The notes beneath the pieces were generated by a model, which had not been told where the DNA came from, did not search any database, and saw only the letters and a list, made by a program, of their open reading frames with translations. This document shows, in pieces, positions 19,801 to 28,267 of a DNA stretch of 28,267 bases. Source of the stretch: Ectocarpus siliculosus (taxonomy: Eukaryota; Sar; Phaeophyceae; Ectocarpales; Ectocarpaceae); assembly GCA_000310025.1 (NCBI GenBank), contig FN649736.1, forward strand, positions 4,380,923-4,409,189, given 5' to 3'. Each line of letters opens with the position of its first letter. The stretch's first letter is position 1. Position numbers and translations under genes: made by a program.

Positions 19801-22800
19801 ACAATTTGCTTGAATACAGCCCTGCAATGGAGATGTTGTTCTGGCTGGAATTCGAAGACCTCGCTCGAGCGAAAGAGTACAGCATCCGTGATTCAGCAGG
19901 GGGGGGGACGTGCGAATGTATTGCCCTGTTCGGAGCGGTCTCCTGCGGAACCCGTGGGCAGTTTACAGTTTTCAAACTTACGATGAAGGGGACTTGGGGG
20001 TAGGCTAAGATGGCACAGGGCTTCCAAGGAAACGAGACATGGGATGGGACGTACCATTGTAAGGGACTGAAAAGAGGGCCGTTTCGTCTCCCGGAGACTT
20101 TGTAGGCCAAGTCGCGAACCGTACGGACGAAAACTCGGGATGTCTTGTCTGTCTGTCTCTCTGTCTGTCTCTCTGTCTGTCTCTCTGTCTGTCTGCCTGT
20201 CTGTCTGCCTGTCTGTCTGTCTCTCTGTCTGTCTCTCTGACTGTCTCTCTGTCTGTCTCTCTGTCTGTCTCTCTGTCTCCACAGGGTCTGGTGAAGCGTG
20301 CGGAGAATGCGAAGGTGGCGGTTTTCGCGTGCGGGCTGGAGATGTCGTCCACAGAGACGAAGGGCACCGTGCTCATTCGCACGGGCGAGGAGCTCATGTC
20401 CTACAACAAGGTGCGGTGCTGGTGTGGTTCGTGTGTGGCGTGTGGGTGTTTTTGGCTGTCTTTTTGGCCGTTTTTTTGGCGGGTATTGCTTGGTGCACGT
20501 CCTACGTACAGCAAGGTGCTGGTGTGTGGCGTGTGCGTGTTGTTGGCCGTCTTTTCCCGTTTTCCATTTTGAAAATATTGTGCTTGGTGCGTGTCCTTCA
20601 ACAAGGTGCGGTGCTTGTGTCGTGTGCGCCGTTCCATGTAGAGTTTGTCGACCTCTTCTTCGACGAAAAATTGTCTTCTCGACGTTGCTTCGCGGCGGGA
20701 GAGGCGTGTTTTTGTCGCAATTACCGGGGTTGGGTGCGCGCCCACCCCTTGTCCCTTTATTTTCACCCTCGGCTGTTTTGAGATCGAAGTCGGTAATCTT
20801 GGCGGCGTCGCCTCTCCGTCTTTTCGTGTCGTTCGATTGTTTATGTTATCCTTCGGACAGGGTGAGGAGAAGGTGGTGGAGGACGCGATGAAGTCTATCG
20901 CGGACGCCGGAACCAAGGTCATCGTGGCGGGGGGCACGGTAAGAGGCTGACTTCGGAGTTTGTCGTCGTCGTTGTCGTTACCGTCATCGTCATGTTCGTT
21001 GTTTTTTTTGTTTGTTTTTGGTGGCGTTGTCCTTGTTGCTGCTGTTGGTGTTTTGTCGTTGTTTTTTCATTTGTTTTTGGTGGCGTTGTCCTTGTTGGTG
21101 TTGGTGTTGGTGTCGTTGTCGTTGTCGTCGTTATCATCTTCGTTGTCGTTGTATTTTTTGCTTGTTGTTGTTGTTGTTGTTGTGGTCGTTGGTGGTGATT
21201 GTGATTGTGATTGTGATTGTGATTGTGATTGTGATTGTGATTGTGATTGTGATTGTGATTGTGTGGCGTTGTTGACGTCGTCATGTCGCGTTCACCTCGC
21301 CTCCTCCCACCCAGGTGAGCGACATGTGCATGCACTTCATCGAGAAGTACGAGATGATGGTCATCAAGGTCCTCAGCAAGTGGGAGCTGCGGCGCATCTG
21401 CAACGCAGTGCACGCGACCGCGCTCGTTCGGATGGGGGCCCCGACGCCCGACGAGATGGGAGACTGCGCCCTCGTGGAGGTGCGGGAGGTGGGGCTGCGG
21501 AAGGTGACGGTGTTCAGCCAGGACGACGATGACTCCCGCATCGCCACGATCGTCCTAAGGGCCAGGTCAGTTTCGCTCTTACTGCTCTCGCTCCCTAGAT
21601 GGGAGTGTCTCTCTTTCTCTCTCTCTCTTTCTTTTCTCTCTTTTTCTTTTTCTCTCTCTCGTTTGGGTTGACGGGTGTGCCCAAGTCTAGGTTAATTGTT
21701 GTGCCATGTGTTGAGGGTCTAGTTTCTTTGAGGGTATTGTAAGGCTTCGAAATTGGAGACGGTATGGCGAGCACGGTGATAATGAATCCCACATCGTCAA
21801 CGCTGTCTTCGTTGGAGGCCAAGCATGTACGCCGTCTCTTTCTGTTTACCTGTCTCTATTGCGTCGCGCCCATCCCCGCAAAACTGTTCAAGCTCTGATG
21901 GTTATTTTGTTTGGGGATCACGCTCTCAAATGTGTCTCGGCTCTTTCCCACCCGTCCTCAGTCTACCCACCCGGAGGACGTGAAAAACCACCCCCTCCGT
22001 CGCCCAATCAATCCATGACATAAACATATCTGGATTGGCACAGGAAACGCAAGGACGATGGCCAGACACTGCTTCATCCTTGTGAAACTGAGGACCGCCT
22101 TCACGAGAGTTAAATAAGCTTTTGAAGAAATATAAAGGACGGGGAGGGGGCACGCAGACCCTATCCATAAACCCAACTTCCCCGATTGCATGCTTTATCA
22201 AACATGTTGACTTAATAAATCGAAAAAAACCTACGAAGGCTGCTTGAAACGTAGTAGCTTGGGCCGGCGAAATCGCTCCGACCCCGATAGGGATGCGAGG
22301 TCTATATGGTCTGTAAAGACTACGGGCGTTCGTTTACATGAGTACCCCCCTCCCCCCCTCGCCCGCGTCTCATCCGCAGCACGCAGTCTCTGCTGAACGA
22401 CCTTGAGCGCGCGGTGGACGACAGCGTGGCGTGTGTGCGAGGTCTGTGCCGGGACCCCCGGTTCGTGCCCGGCGGGGGCGCCACCGAGATGGAGCTGGCG
22501 CACCAGATCTTCAAGCACGGGGAATCCCAGGCGAGACGCCAGAGACAAGAAAAATATTATTTATAGCCCTACTCCTAAATTTTTTCCCCCCGGCGGCTCT
22601 TGCGGAGAGCTTCGGCGCCTGCTATGTTTTTTTTTAATATACGTATGTACAAGCAAAGAAAGACTGCCTTTTCGAGATGGCGATAGCCAGATGGTTTCCT
22701 CTCGAAGGTTGTCGAGCGTTTTTTTTTTTTTTTTCCGCCACAGATTGCATTGATTGCTTGCCGAGAACGCGATGACACCTTTCTTCTTTCTACTCACGTG

Positions 22801-24656
22801 TAGGGACGAGTTGTATGCACCCTGTATACCGGCTTAGATTTTCTGGTGTTGCATGACTGTTGTGGTGAAGCCCCCCGTGTCCTGTGACTGAAAGAAGCCT
22901 CTGTCACCCGCCTCACGGAAACCTCACTGACGCCCTTGCGTGCCGTGTGTGCGTTGCTTCTGCCGGGTGTTTGTTTTGCTGTTGTTCTCGATGCAGACGG
23001 GGCTGGACCAGTACGCCATCAAGAAGTTCGCCGAGGCCCTGGAGGTGGTTCCTCGCATTCTCTCAGAAACGTCTGGGCAGGACGCAGAGAAGGTAATTTT
23101 TTAGCTTAAACATTCCAGCCGTTTTTTTTTCCACTCACAAGTGTTGGGTTAGAGAGATCGAAACGGTTTTCGATGTGAAGACACAACCAAAAAAATGCAA
23201 CTGTAAAGATTTCAACCTATCCCATTCGACTGTGATTATGTCTCGAACGATTGTTTGCACCATGCTTTTTTTCTAATAACCTCATACTTTCAGAAAAGTT
23301 CGACGTATCCCCTTCAACCTCTATGGCTATGTCTCGATCGATAGTCTTTCTGTGATTAATAGTAGATGTTCGTGCATGTTTTCTAATCATGTGCACGACC
23401 TGTGGGATTGAGAACCTTGCAGTCTCGTCATTTGCTGTGGGATAATCCGTTTTTTTCTCAATGGCTGCCTCGCCTATGTAGACAAGTCCACATGTTTGTT
23501 GCATCTACCTCTCAGCAACGAATGCGAGCAATCAATCTGCTTCTCAGACCATGGAAGACTGTTCCTCTGCCTCTCAGAAGAAGGCCACGTGGCCATGCAA
23601 TCTACGGTATCTCCGAGAACCTTTTCCGAAGAGTTTTTATTCCTCGAGGGACTTGATCTGAATCATTGTGAAGGAACGGGGCGTGGGAGGGGGTATCGCC
23701 CGCGTGTGTCCGTCTCTCCTGACCTACAGCAGCAGTCTCCCAGCCTCACCGTATGCTTACCTAAATTTTTTTGCTGCGGCTGCGGAAACAAGTGTTAACA
23801 AAAAACAATGCTGTGACTTGAAAGAAACGAAAAAAAACGCCACGTGTGCAATGCAAGGTTCTCGCGACCCTTCGCACCGCCCACGCCAACGGGGAGGCCA
23901 AGATGGGCGTGGACGTGGACGATGACTCCGTGGCGGACAAGTCCGGGGAGGGTGTGGTGGACCTCATGTCGACGAAGGAGTCGGCCCTACGGTTGGCGGT
24001 GGATGCGGCGGTGACGGTCCTCAGGGTGAGCGAGCGATTGGTAGCTGTTGTAGCTTTATGCGGTCCTTGGCTTGCTGCGTGCGTGTTGTGTTGATGATCC
24101 TGTCTGTGTAGTAGTTTTGAGTGGCGACGCTTGCTGTTGTTTTCGTGAAAGGAGCTACTGTAGCTTCCTTGGCTTGCTGCGTGCATGTTGTGTAGGTGAT
24201 TCTGTGTAGTAGTTTGTTCGTGTGGCGACGCTTACTGTTGTTTTCGTGGAAGGCACGGGTGATTTCGTGGTACTTTCGCACGACAGGCATTCTTGGTTTG
24301 GTTTGATGGAGAGCCGCAACAAAATAGTTGATTCGTAACTTTTGGTTTGTGGCAACGCTCTTGTTTTTTGTGAAAGGTGCGTTGCTTCCCGTGTACATCA
24401 TCCACCCCTTAATGTGTTGGTTGTTGCTGGAGGACCACAACAAACGGTCTGTAGGAGCGACGCCGCACGCATCAACTGGTGGTATCCTGCGCACACCACT
24501 TGCCCCCCCCCCGTGTTTGCTGAAACGGCGCTTCTTCGATGCACGTTTCTGTTTTGCTTGCCGATCGAATTTCGTTTACCGCAGGTGGACCAGATCATCA
24601 TGTCGAAGCAAGCAGGCGGGCCTAAGCCAAGAGCGCCGAAGGGAGACGACGAGTAG
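16861..24656 (+). CDS. CCT8: T-complex protein 1 subunit theta (CCT8), cytosolic chaperonin
   Basis: Eleven exons: 16861-17017, 17851-18024, 18530-18732, 19367-19531, 20285-20410, 20861-20938, 21315-21565, 22380-22530, 22997-23092, 23858-24025, 24585-24656. Spliced length is 1641 bp, giving 546 aa, close to animal CCT8. Family role: one of eight subunits in each ring of the CCT/TRiC complex, which folds actin, tubulin and other cytosolic proteins using ATP. Nucleotide-site motifs: LGPNG (exons 1-2), TSDGATI (about 68-74), GDGT (100-103) and VPGGGATEMELA (exon 8). Theta-specific segments include MNKLVVNHLDKTIVT, ELEVMHPAAKM, VENVRVCKLLGG, LDQYAIKKFAEALE and the tail VDQIIMSKQAGGPKPR. The start follows a good context (AAGATGG). 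All introns are GT-AG except intron 8 (GC-AG). Phases are 1, 1, 0, 0, 0, 0, 2, 0, 0, 0. No frameshift or missing key residue is seen; it should be functional. Confidence 0.96.
17401..17500. mobile_element. 100 bp MITE-like element in CCT8 intron 1
   Basis: It begins TATAGAAGCC and ends AGCTTCTATA, the same ends as the foldback element at 2335-2410. Unlike that copy the interior is not palindromic; it repeats the end motif inside (TTGAAGCCGAAATCGAACC, about 17448-17466). No target duplication is evident. It is probably an older or rearranged member of the same family. Confidence 0.55.
18236..18495. repeat. Degenerate tandem repeats in CCT8 intron 2
   Basis: The motif TAGTGAACAACGATTGCAC occurs at about 18240 and 18390, and in changed form (TTGTGAACAACGGTTCCAC) at about 18472. 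In the last two copies it is preceded by AAAATGCCC, giving a period near 81 bp. The last copy ends about 40 bases before the exon 3 acceptor. Confidence 0.7.
20143..20280 (+). repeat. (CTGT/CTCT)n microsatellite serving as pyrimidine tract
   Basis: About 138 bases built from CTGT, CTCT and CTGC units run directly into the CCACAG acceptor of CCT8 exon 5 at 20284. The repeat therefore supplies the polypyrimidine tract of intron 4. Confidence 0.9.
20399..20625 (+). repeat. Triplicated exon 5 end and donor site of CCT8
   Basis: The exon 5 end and donor (TCCTACAACAAG|GTGCGGTGCT, junction 20410/20411) recurs in the intron as TACAGCAAG|GTGCTGGTGT (20515/20516) and TTCAACAAG|GTGCGGTGCT (20605/20606), each followed by similar GTGTGGCGTGTG sequence. 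Only the first joins exon 6 to match the family alignment. The second is in frame and open, and would add 35 residues. Confidence 0.75.
21011..21110 (+). repeat. Tandem repeat in CCT8 intron 6
   Basis: The stretch TTTGTTTTTGGTGGCGTTG, followed by TCCTTGTTG, occurs at about 21011 and again at about 21070, in a T/G-rich intron. Confidence 0.75.
21196..21262 (+). repeat. (GATTGT)n hexamer microsatellite, about 11 units
   Basis: Uninterrupted TGATTG/GATTGT units in CCT8 intron 6, ending about 50 bases before the exon 7 acceptor. There are no spacers, so it is not a CRISPR array. Confidence 0.95.
21605..21662 (+). repeat. CT-rich simple repeat in CCT8 intron 7
   Basis: A pure pyrimidine stretch of CT and CTTT units starting about 40 bases after the exon 7 donor. 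Confidence 0.85.
23218..23400 (+). repeat. Degenerate tandem repeat in CCT8 intron 9
   Basis: TTATGTCTCGAACGATTG, with a downstream CATGCTTTTTTTCTAATAA, recurs about 100 bases later as CTATGTCTCGATCGATAG with CATGTTTTCTAATCA. It appears to be an old local duplication. Confidence 0.5.
24045..24385 (+). repeat. Tandem repeat of about 100 bp in CCT8 intron 10
   Basis: A unit with CCTTGGCTTGCTGCGTGC, TGTGTAGTAGTTTG and GTGGCGACGCTTGCTGTTG followed by TTTTCGTGAAAGG occurs at about 24045-24150 and 24151-24252. A partial third copy (GTGGCAACGCTCTTG...GTGAAAGG) lies at about 24347-24378. Confidence 0.8.
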
Positions 24657-26976
24657 ATACTGAATGCTTATTTTCGTGAAGTGACTGGTTGTTGACTTGC
24701 GCTTGACCCACACCAGACGCTACAGTACCAGTGGTGTCGTACCAGTGGTGTCGCAGCTTGGGTGGTAGGGGATGGTGGGGGGGGGCACCGCTTGCCGGAG
24801 CCCCCTGTGGCGGCGATATTTTTCGGGTGTATCGGGTAGGTCGGAGCAAGCAATGGTAGCGGCACGCCCTACTTTCTTCGGGATTCGGCGGGGGAGGGTG
24901 TTGGTGGTAAGCGAGCGACGGTCTGTGTACGTATTAGTATGGAAGCGAAGCGCAGGATGACTAGCAAGGGAAATGGATGTATCACGATATTCTGCCTGGG
25001 ATGTCAGCCGAGGCGAGCGCAGTTCAAAGCAACACCCCGCGACCGCTCAACCTTACCAGCACGCGATACGTCTTGTTGCTTCGTGACATCGATAGGTCAC
25101 AAAGTACAGAACCGCCACCCGCATCTACATCGGGTTTGAAGGAGTGGCCTCGAGGCGGGGCTTGACCAATCAGAACAACAGGCAACGACGACTGATGTAT
25201 GGGACATGAACGCCTCTTTGTGTTTTCGGTCGGCCACCAAACAAGAATCACGCCTCTCTTCCATCCCCACTCTCTCTCTACGATACGTACAAAACCTGTC
25301 CGCTGTCCGCACAACAAGAGTCACAGCAAACGTCAGCAACAAACAGAGAAAAAAAAAATTATACCGCAAAATCCACATAAAATTCGACAAACAAAACGAG
25401 ACTACACTGGTGATTCCTGCAACAACAGGGTTCAGGACAGGTGATTCAACAGGGCTCAGGAGAGGCTGCCTACCTCCCCCAGCGTTTCCCCGACAAGTGT
25501 CGAAGTATAGTTGGCGCATCGGTAGGCATGTCAGCCGTCCGTGCATGTGTATAGCATGAGGCATGAACGAACACGTCTGACCTGATCCCTACATCCTTTC
25601 AAACGAACACGCAACCTTAACCTTTCGCTAATAGTCGATTGCATCGATCGGTCCAATCTCAAGCTGATTTACACGCAACGGACTTGACGCTTCCCAGGCG
25701 ACTAACACTTGGACGGATCAGCGAGCGGTTTCACCCATCGCACAGTCGACAAGGGTCAACATCCAACACACCACTGGAAGCAAGCAATCAAGCAACAAGC
25801 CGGCATTATAATCCGTTCGATCAGCAACCCGCGGCCGTAATGTTTTATTTTAACTCAAAAGTTCGGCTCGGGTGAGGAGCCCTGCGGTACGGTCTCCTCC
25901 AAGTCTTATCTATTTACGTGTCAAAGCGCCTGACAATACCAAAAAGCCCAGCCCTTACACCTCAAATCAGCAGAACGGTATGCACAAAAGCCCTTTAGAC
26001 GCTAACTCAAATCAGTAAGATAGCTCGAAATCAGCAGAACGACCAGGACACGAACTCCATGTTAGGCCCCAGCTCCCGAGGCAGCGGAGCTAGCCCGTCG
26101 TCTGGAACCTGCAACAGTAGTTAGGCAGGACGGGCCGGCAATTAAGAAATATTTCGTTGAGAAACAAAGCCAAGGTTCCTGTTCTGCTGTTATCCCGACC
26201 CCACCACTTTTCCCCTCCACCTCAGCGCCACATTCTGCTACAAAGTCTTCTCTTGTCCGTAAGGGGGTAAACCGTCGGTGATATGTACATGCGAAAGCTG
26301 CGGCGGTGCATGCACGATAACGGGACCCTTCCTGTCTGTCTACCATTGCAAATTCAGCTGCGTCTTGACGTACATGCATCTACGAAAATCAAGATATATA
26401 TATCGACACAATGTACATGTACACACCTCTTGCACGAAGGAAGCTTCCGCTGATACGTACGAGAAGGACTTCGAGTCCGGCGCCCACGGAGTAAAGCCTT
26501 GCGAGAGACCAGACAGAAAGGATTGCGGGGGGGTAAAACCGGGACAATCACGTTTTGGAATTGCCTTTCCACGCTCTTCACATATACAAGTCAGGACAAA
26601 CGACGACGACATCATATGCAATTTATGTCGCAAGGTAACACAGCCGCATGTGACACGGTGGTAAAGCTAGGTATGTATTACCGTGTACCACGCGTCTCAC
26701 GGTACAGCGCAAAGTCCCGCCTGCGGCGTGAACAGGGTCAGACATCCGGAGGAACACGTTTAACGGGCGCGCGGTCAGACAAAAGATGCCTCGTCAAAAG
26801 GCACGGAAAGCACCAGCTGACCGGCAAAAACAAACACAACACGGTGCTCTGCACAAAACACACAGCAGCGCGATTGTATCAGCATCAGGCAGGACGACTG
26901 AAGGGGCAAAACACAGGGAAAAAAATATATAATAATAACAGAAAGAGGGAAAAAAAAAGAAAAAAAAAGAAAAAAA
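24657..26976. other. 2.3 kb intergenic region after CCT8
   Basis: It holds the CCT8 3' UTR, including a 14-base direct duplication (GTACCAGTGGTGTC, 24724-24751). After that I recognise no gene. A small cluster of CAAATCAG/GAAATCAGCAGAACG repeats lies at 25965-26042, and an A-rich tract at about 26941-26976. Open frames on both strands lack known motifs. Confidence 0.45.
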
Positions 26977-27108
26977 CTATTGCCACCACCAACCTTGTGC
27001 AAACATGTCGAAGTAAGGGAGGTACATCTTGAGGAAGAAGGGTCGGGGAGAGAACTCGTCCAGCAGCTGAACGTCCCTCGTCTCACAGTCGTAGATTACC
27101 CACTGGAA
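26977..27108 (-). CDS. Unidentified coding exon (likely terminal)
   Basis: The minus strand has a strong acceptor (tgcgcttgcag) at 27109, followed by an open stretch reading FQWVIYDCETRDVQLLDEF then SPRPFFLKMYLPYFDMFAQ. Its composition is unlike the repeats around it and looks like real protein. It either ends GWWWQ-stop at 26977, or is internal with a donor CAAG|GTTGGT at 26994/26993. I do not recognise the family. No upstream exon is visible; the region upstream (27348-28267) is a retrotransposon remnant in the same orientation, which could sit in an intron of this gene. Confidence 0.45.
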   Translation of the reverse strand, partial: FQWVIYDCETRDVQLLDEFSPRPFFLKMYLPYFDMFAQGWWWQ

Positions 27109-27284
27109 CTGCAAGCGCAGACACGACGCACAACAACAACGAGCCAAGCGGGAAAACGGGGGGGTGAGAAAAAACGAGCATGCTTGTTGCTGTGTGTGTT
27201 CGTGGGGGGCCCCTGCCTTTTGGGCAGCAACGGGATCGTGAGTGCATCGCCCATAACGAAGGTATACTTGGATACTTTGATATT

Positions 27285-27286
<2 letters not shown>

Positions 27287-27324
<38 letters not shown>

Positions 27325-27342
27325 TGGGGGGGGGGGGGGGGA
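27287..27342 (+). repeat. (GA)n then G-run simple repeat
   Basis: About 19 GA-type dinucleotides followed by a run of about 16 G, directly next to the 3' end of the retrotransposon fragment. On the element's strand it reads as a C run and then a CT repeat just after the reading frame ends. Confidence 0.9.
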
Positions 27343-27347
27343 CGTAC

Positions 27348-28267
27348 TCATTTGTTGCTTGCCTTAGTCATTTGACCATTGACCACGCGTCCCTTTCGAG
27401 ACGGAGCACCGTTCCTACCCCTACTAGAGACACCACCAACAATTGGGAGCTCTTTACGTTTCTGCCACAAACTACATAAAAATTTCTTGCACATCTTATC
27501 CCCGTCCTCTAGGGCCTCTTGTGCCCACCATCTATCCCCAATTATCGCGATCGTTTTTTCGCTGTTGTCTAATTTACCAAACTTGTCCATGTCACACCCT
27601 CTCTGTCTCATTTCCTCCTCGAGATCCTCTCTTTCCTTCCTGTACAACTCACACTCCCCAACTATGTGGGGTCTACTCTCCTCCGATTTGCCACATGGAC
27701 ATGTGTGTCTAGTGGGTGACATCGTACAGCCCTGTGCGACTCCTTGGATAATCCACGTACTTCGAAATTTCCCCATCCAACATCACCGCACTTCTTGTGC
27801 ATTCTGTCATCTTTTTCAACATCCTCCACATTTTCCCCCGGATCCCGATGTCCCACATCTTTTTCCACAATCCATTGCGCCATACGGTGTCGTAGGCTTT
27901 TTGTACATCTAGGAAGAAACAGTATGTCGTACTCCCGGCGTCTTTCCTACCTTGGATAATTTTACTCAACGTATATACATGGTCTACACAACTACGATCT
28001 GGTCTAAATCCAGCTTGTCCTTCGCTGATCTTTTGTTTCCCCTCCAACTTGTCTCCCATTCTATTGTCTATCATCTTGCCAAACAGTTTCCCCACTGTGC
28101 TCAGCAGGGTTATCCCTCTATAATTCCCCGGGTCAGTTTTATCCCCCTTTTTGAACAGGTTCACGACTACTCCTTCTCTCCATCTCTTCGGCGCGTACTC
28201 GTGTTACCATATCCAGTTGAATATCCGGACCAACATGTTAATCATCCCCTCCCCCCCCTGTTTCAAA
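27348..28267 (-). pseudogene. Broken non-LTR (LINE) retrotransposon reverse transcriptase, cut by the window edge
   Basis: Reading on the minus strand: LKQGGEGMINMLVRIFNWIW, then a stop codon (28206-28204), then VVVNLFKKGDKTDPGNYRGI, QAGFRPDRSCVDHV, and the catalytic motif FLDVQKAYDTV. These are the ordered early motifs of LINE reverse transcriptases. Near 27745-27757 the frame shifts by one; the new frame reads QGVAQGCTMSPT (the QGxxLSP-type motif) and then jumps straight to RHTCPCGKSEESRPHIVGEC, a Cys-His-like C-terminal segment. The second catalytic motif (YADD type) and the thumb are missing, so there is an internal deletion at about 27711-27716. The frame ends at 27348. With a stop, a frameshift and a deletion it cannot be active. 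The 5' part lies beyond 28267. Confidence 0.88.

Noticed and set aside
20140-20781. Open frame reading through the CTGT microsatellite (SVSLSVCL repeats)
   Set aside because: It is an intron repeat joined to out-of-frame exon 5; the true exon begins after the acceptor at 20284 in another frame.
21196-21262. CRISPR-like short repeat array
   Set aside because: Contiguous hexamers without spacers in a eukaryotic intron: a microsatellite.

Overview
This is a eukaryotic nuclear window. It holds three spliced, conserved housekeeping genes whose exons (78 to 1974 bp) are separated by introns of about 0.3 to 3.2 kb. It is G+C rich and full of simple repeats, long C/G runs and small repeated elements. 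All but one intron use GT-AG borders. The combination of a P5A ATPase, a Dbp7/DDX31 helicase and a CCT-theta chaperonin subunit with long microsatellite-laden introns and a tight divergent promoter fits a large-genome stramenopile such as a brown alga (Ectocarpus-like). That assignment is inference from style, not proof. No bacterial genes, CRISPR array or operon are present.

Layout. 1-1091: no exon found; probably intron or edge of the left gene. 1092-7705 (minus): the 5' six coding exons of a P5A-type ATPase (ATP13A1/Spf1 family), from the start codon to the fourth membrane segment. The phosphorylation and ATP-binding domains lie beyond the left edge. Its 3.2 kb first intron holds a dispersed duplication. 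7706-7933: a 228 bp gap between divergent start codons. 7934-13844 (plus): a complete five-exon DEAD-box RNA helicase of the DDX31/Dbp7 type (1228 aa predicted), with a tRNA-derived SINE-like insertion in intron 1 and an inverted-repeat element in intron 4. 13845-16860: intergenic, nothing recognised. 16861-24656 (plus): a complete eleven-exon CCT8 (TCP-1 theta) gene (546 aa predicted) with one GC-AG intron. 24657-26976: intergenic, nothing recognised. 26977-27108 (minus): one unidentified exon of a gene whose other parts are not visible. 27348-28267 (minus): a broken non-LTR retrotransposon reverse transcriptase.

The three genes are not a pathway. They are general cell functions: ER membrane protein quality control (P5A ATPase), 60S ribosome assembly (Dbp7/DDX31) and cytosolic protein folding (CCT). 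I did not find an unknown multi-gene system. The most unusual content is structural: a palindromic mini-element with what looks like its empty target site beside it in the same intron, a related element in another gene, and tandem duplications spanning 5' splice sites in two genes.

Exon borders were assigned by eye from splice consensus, reading-frame continuity and remembered family alignment. They have not been checked against transcripts.
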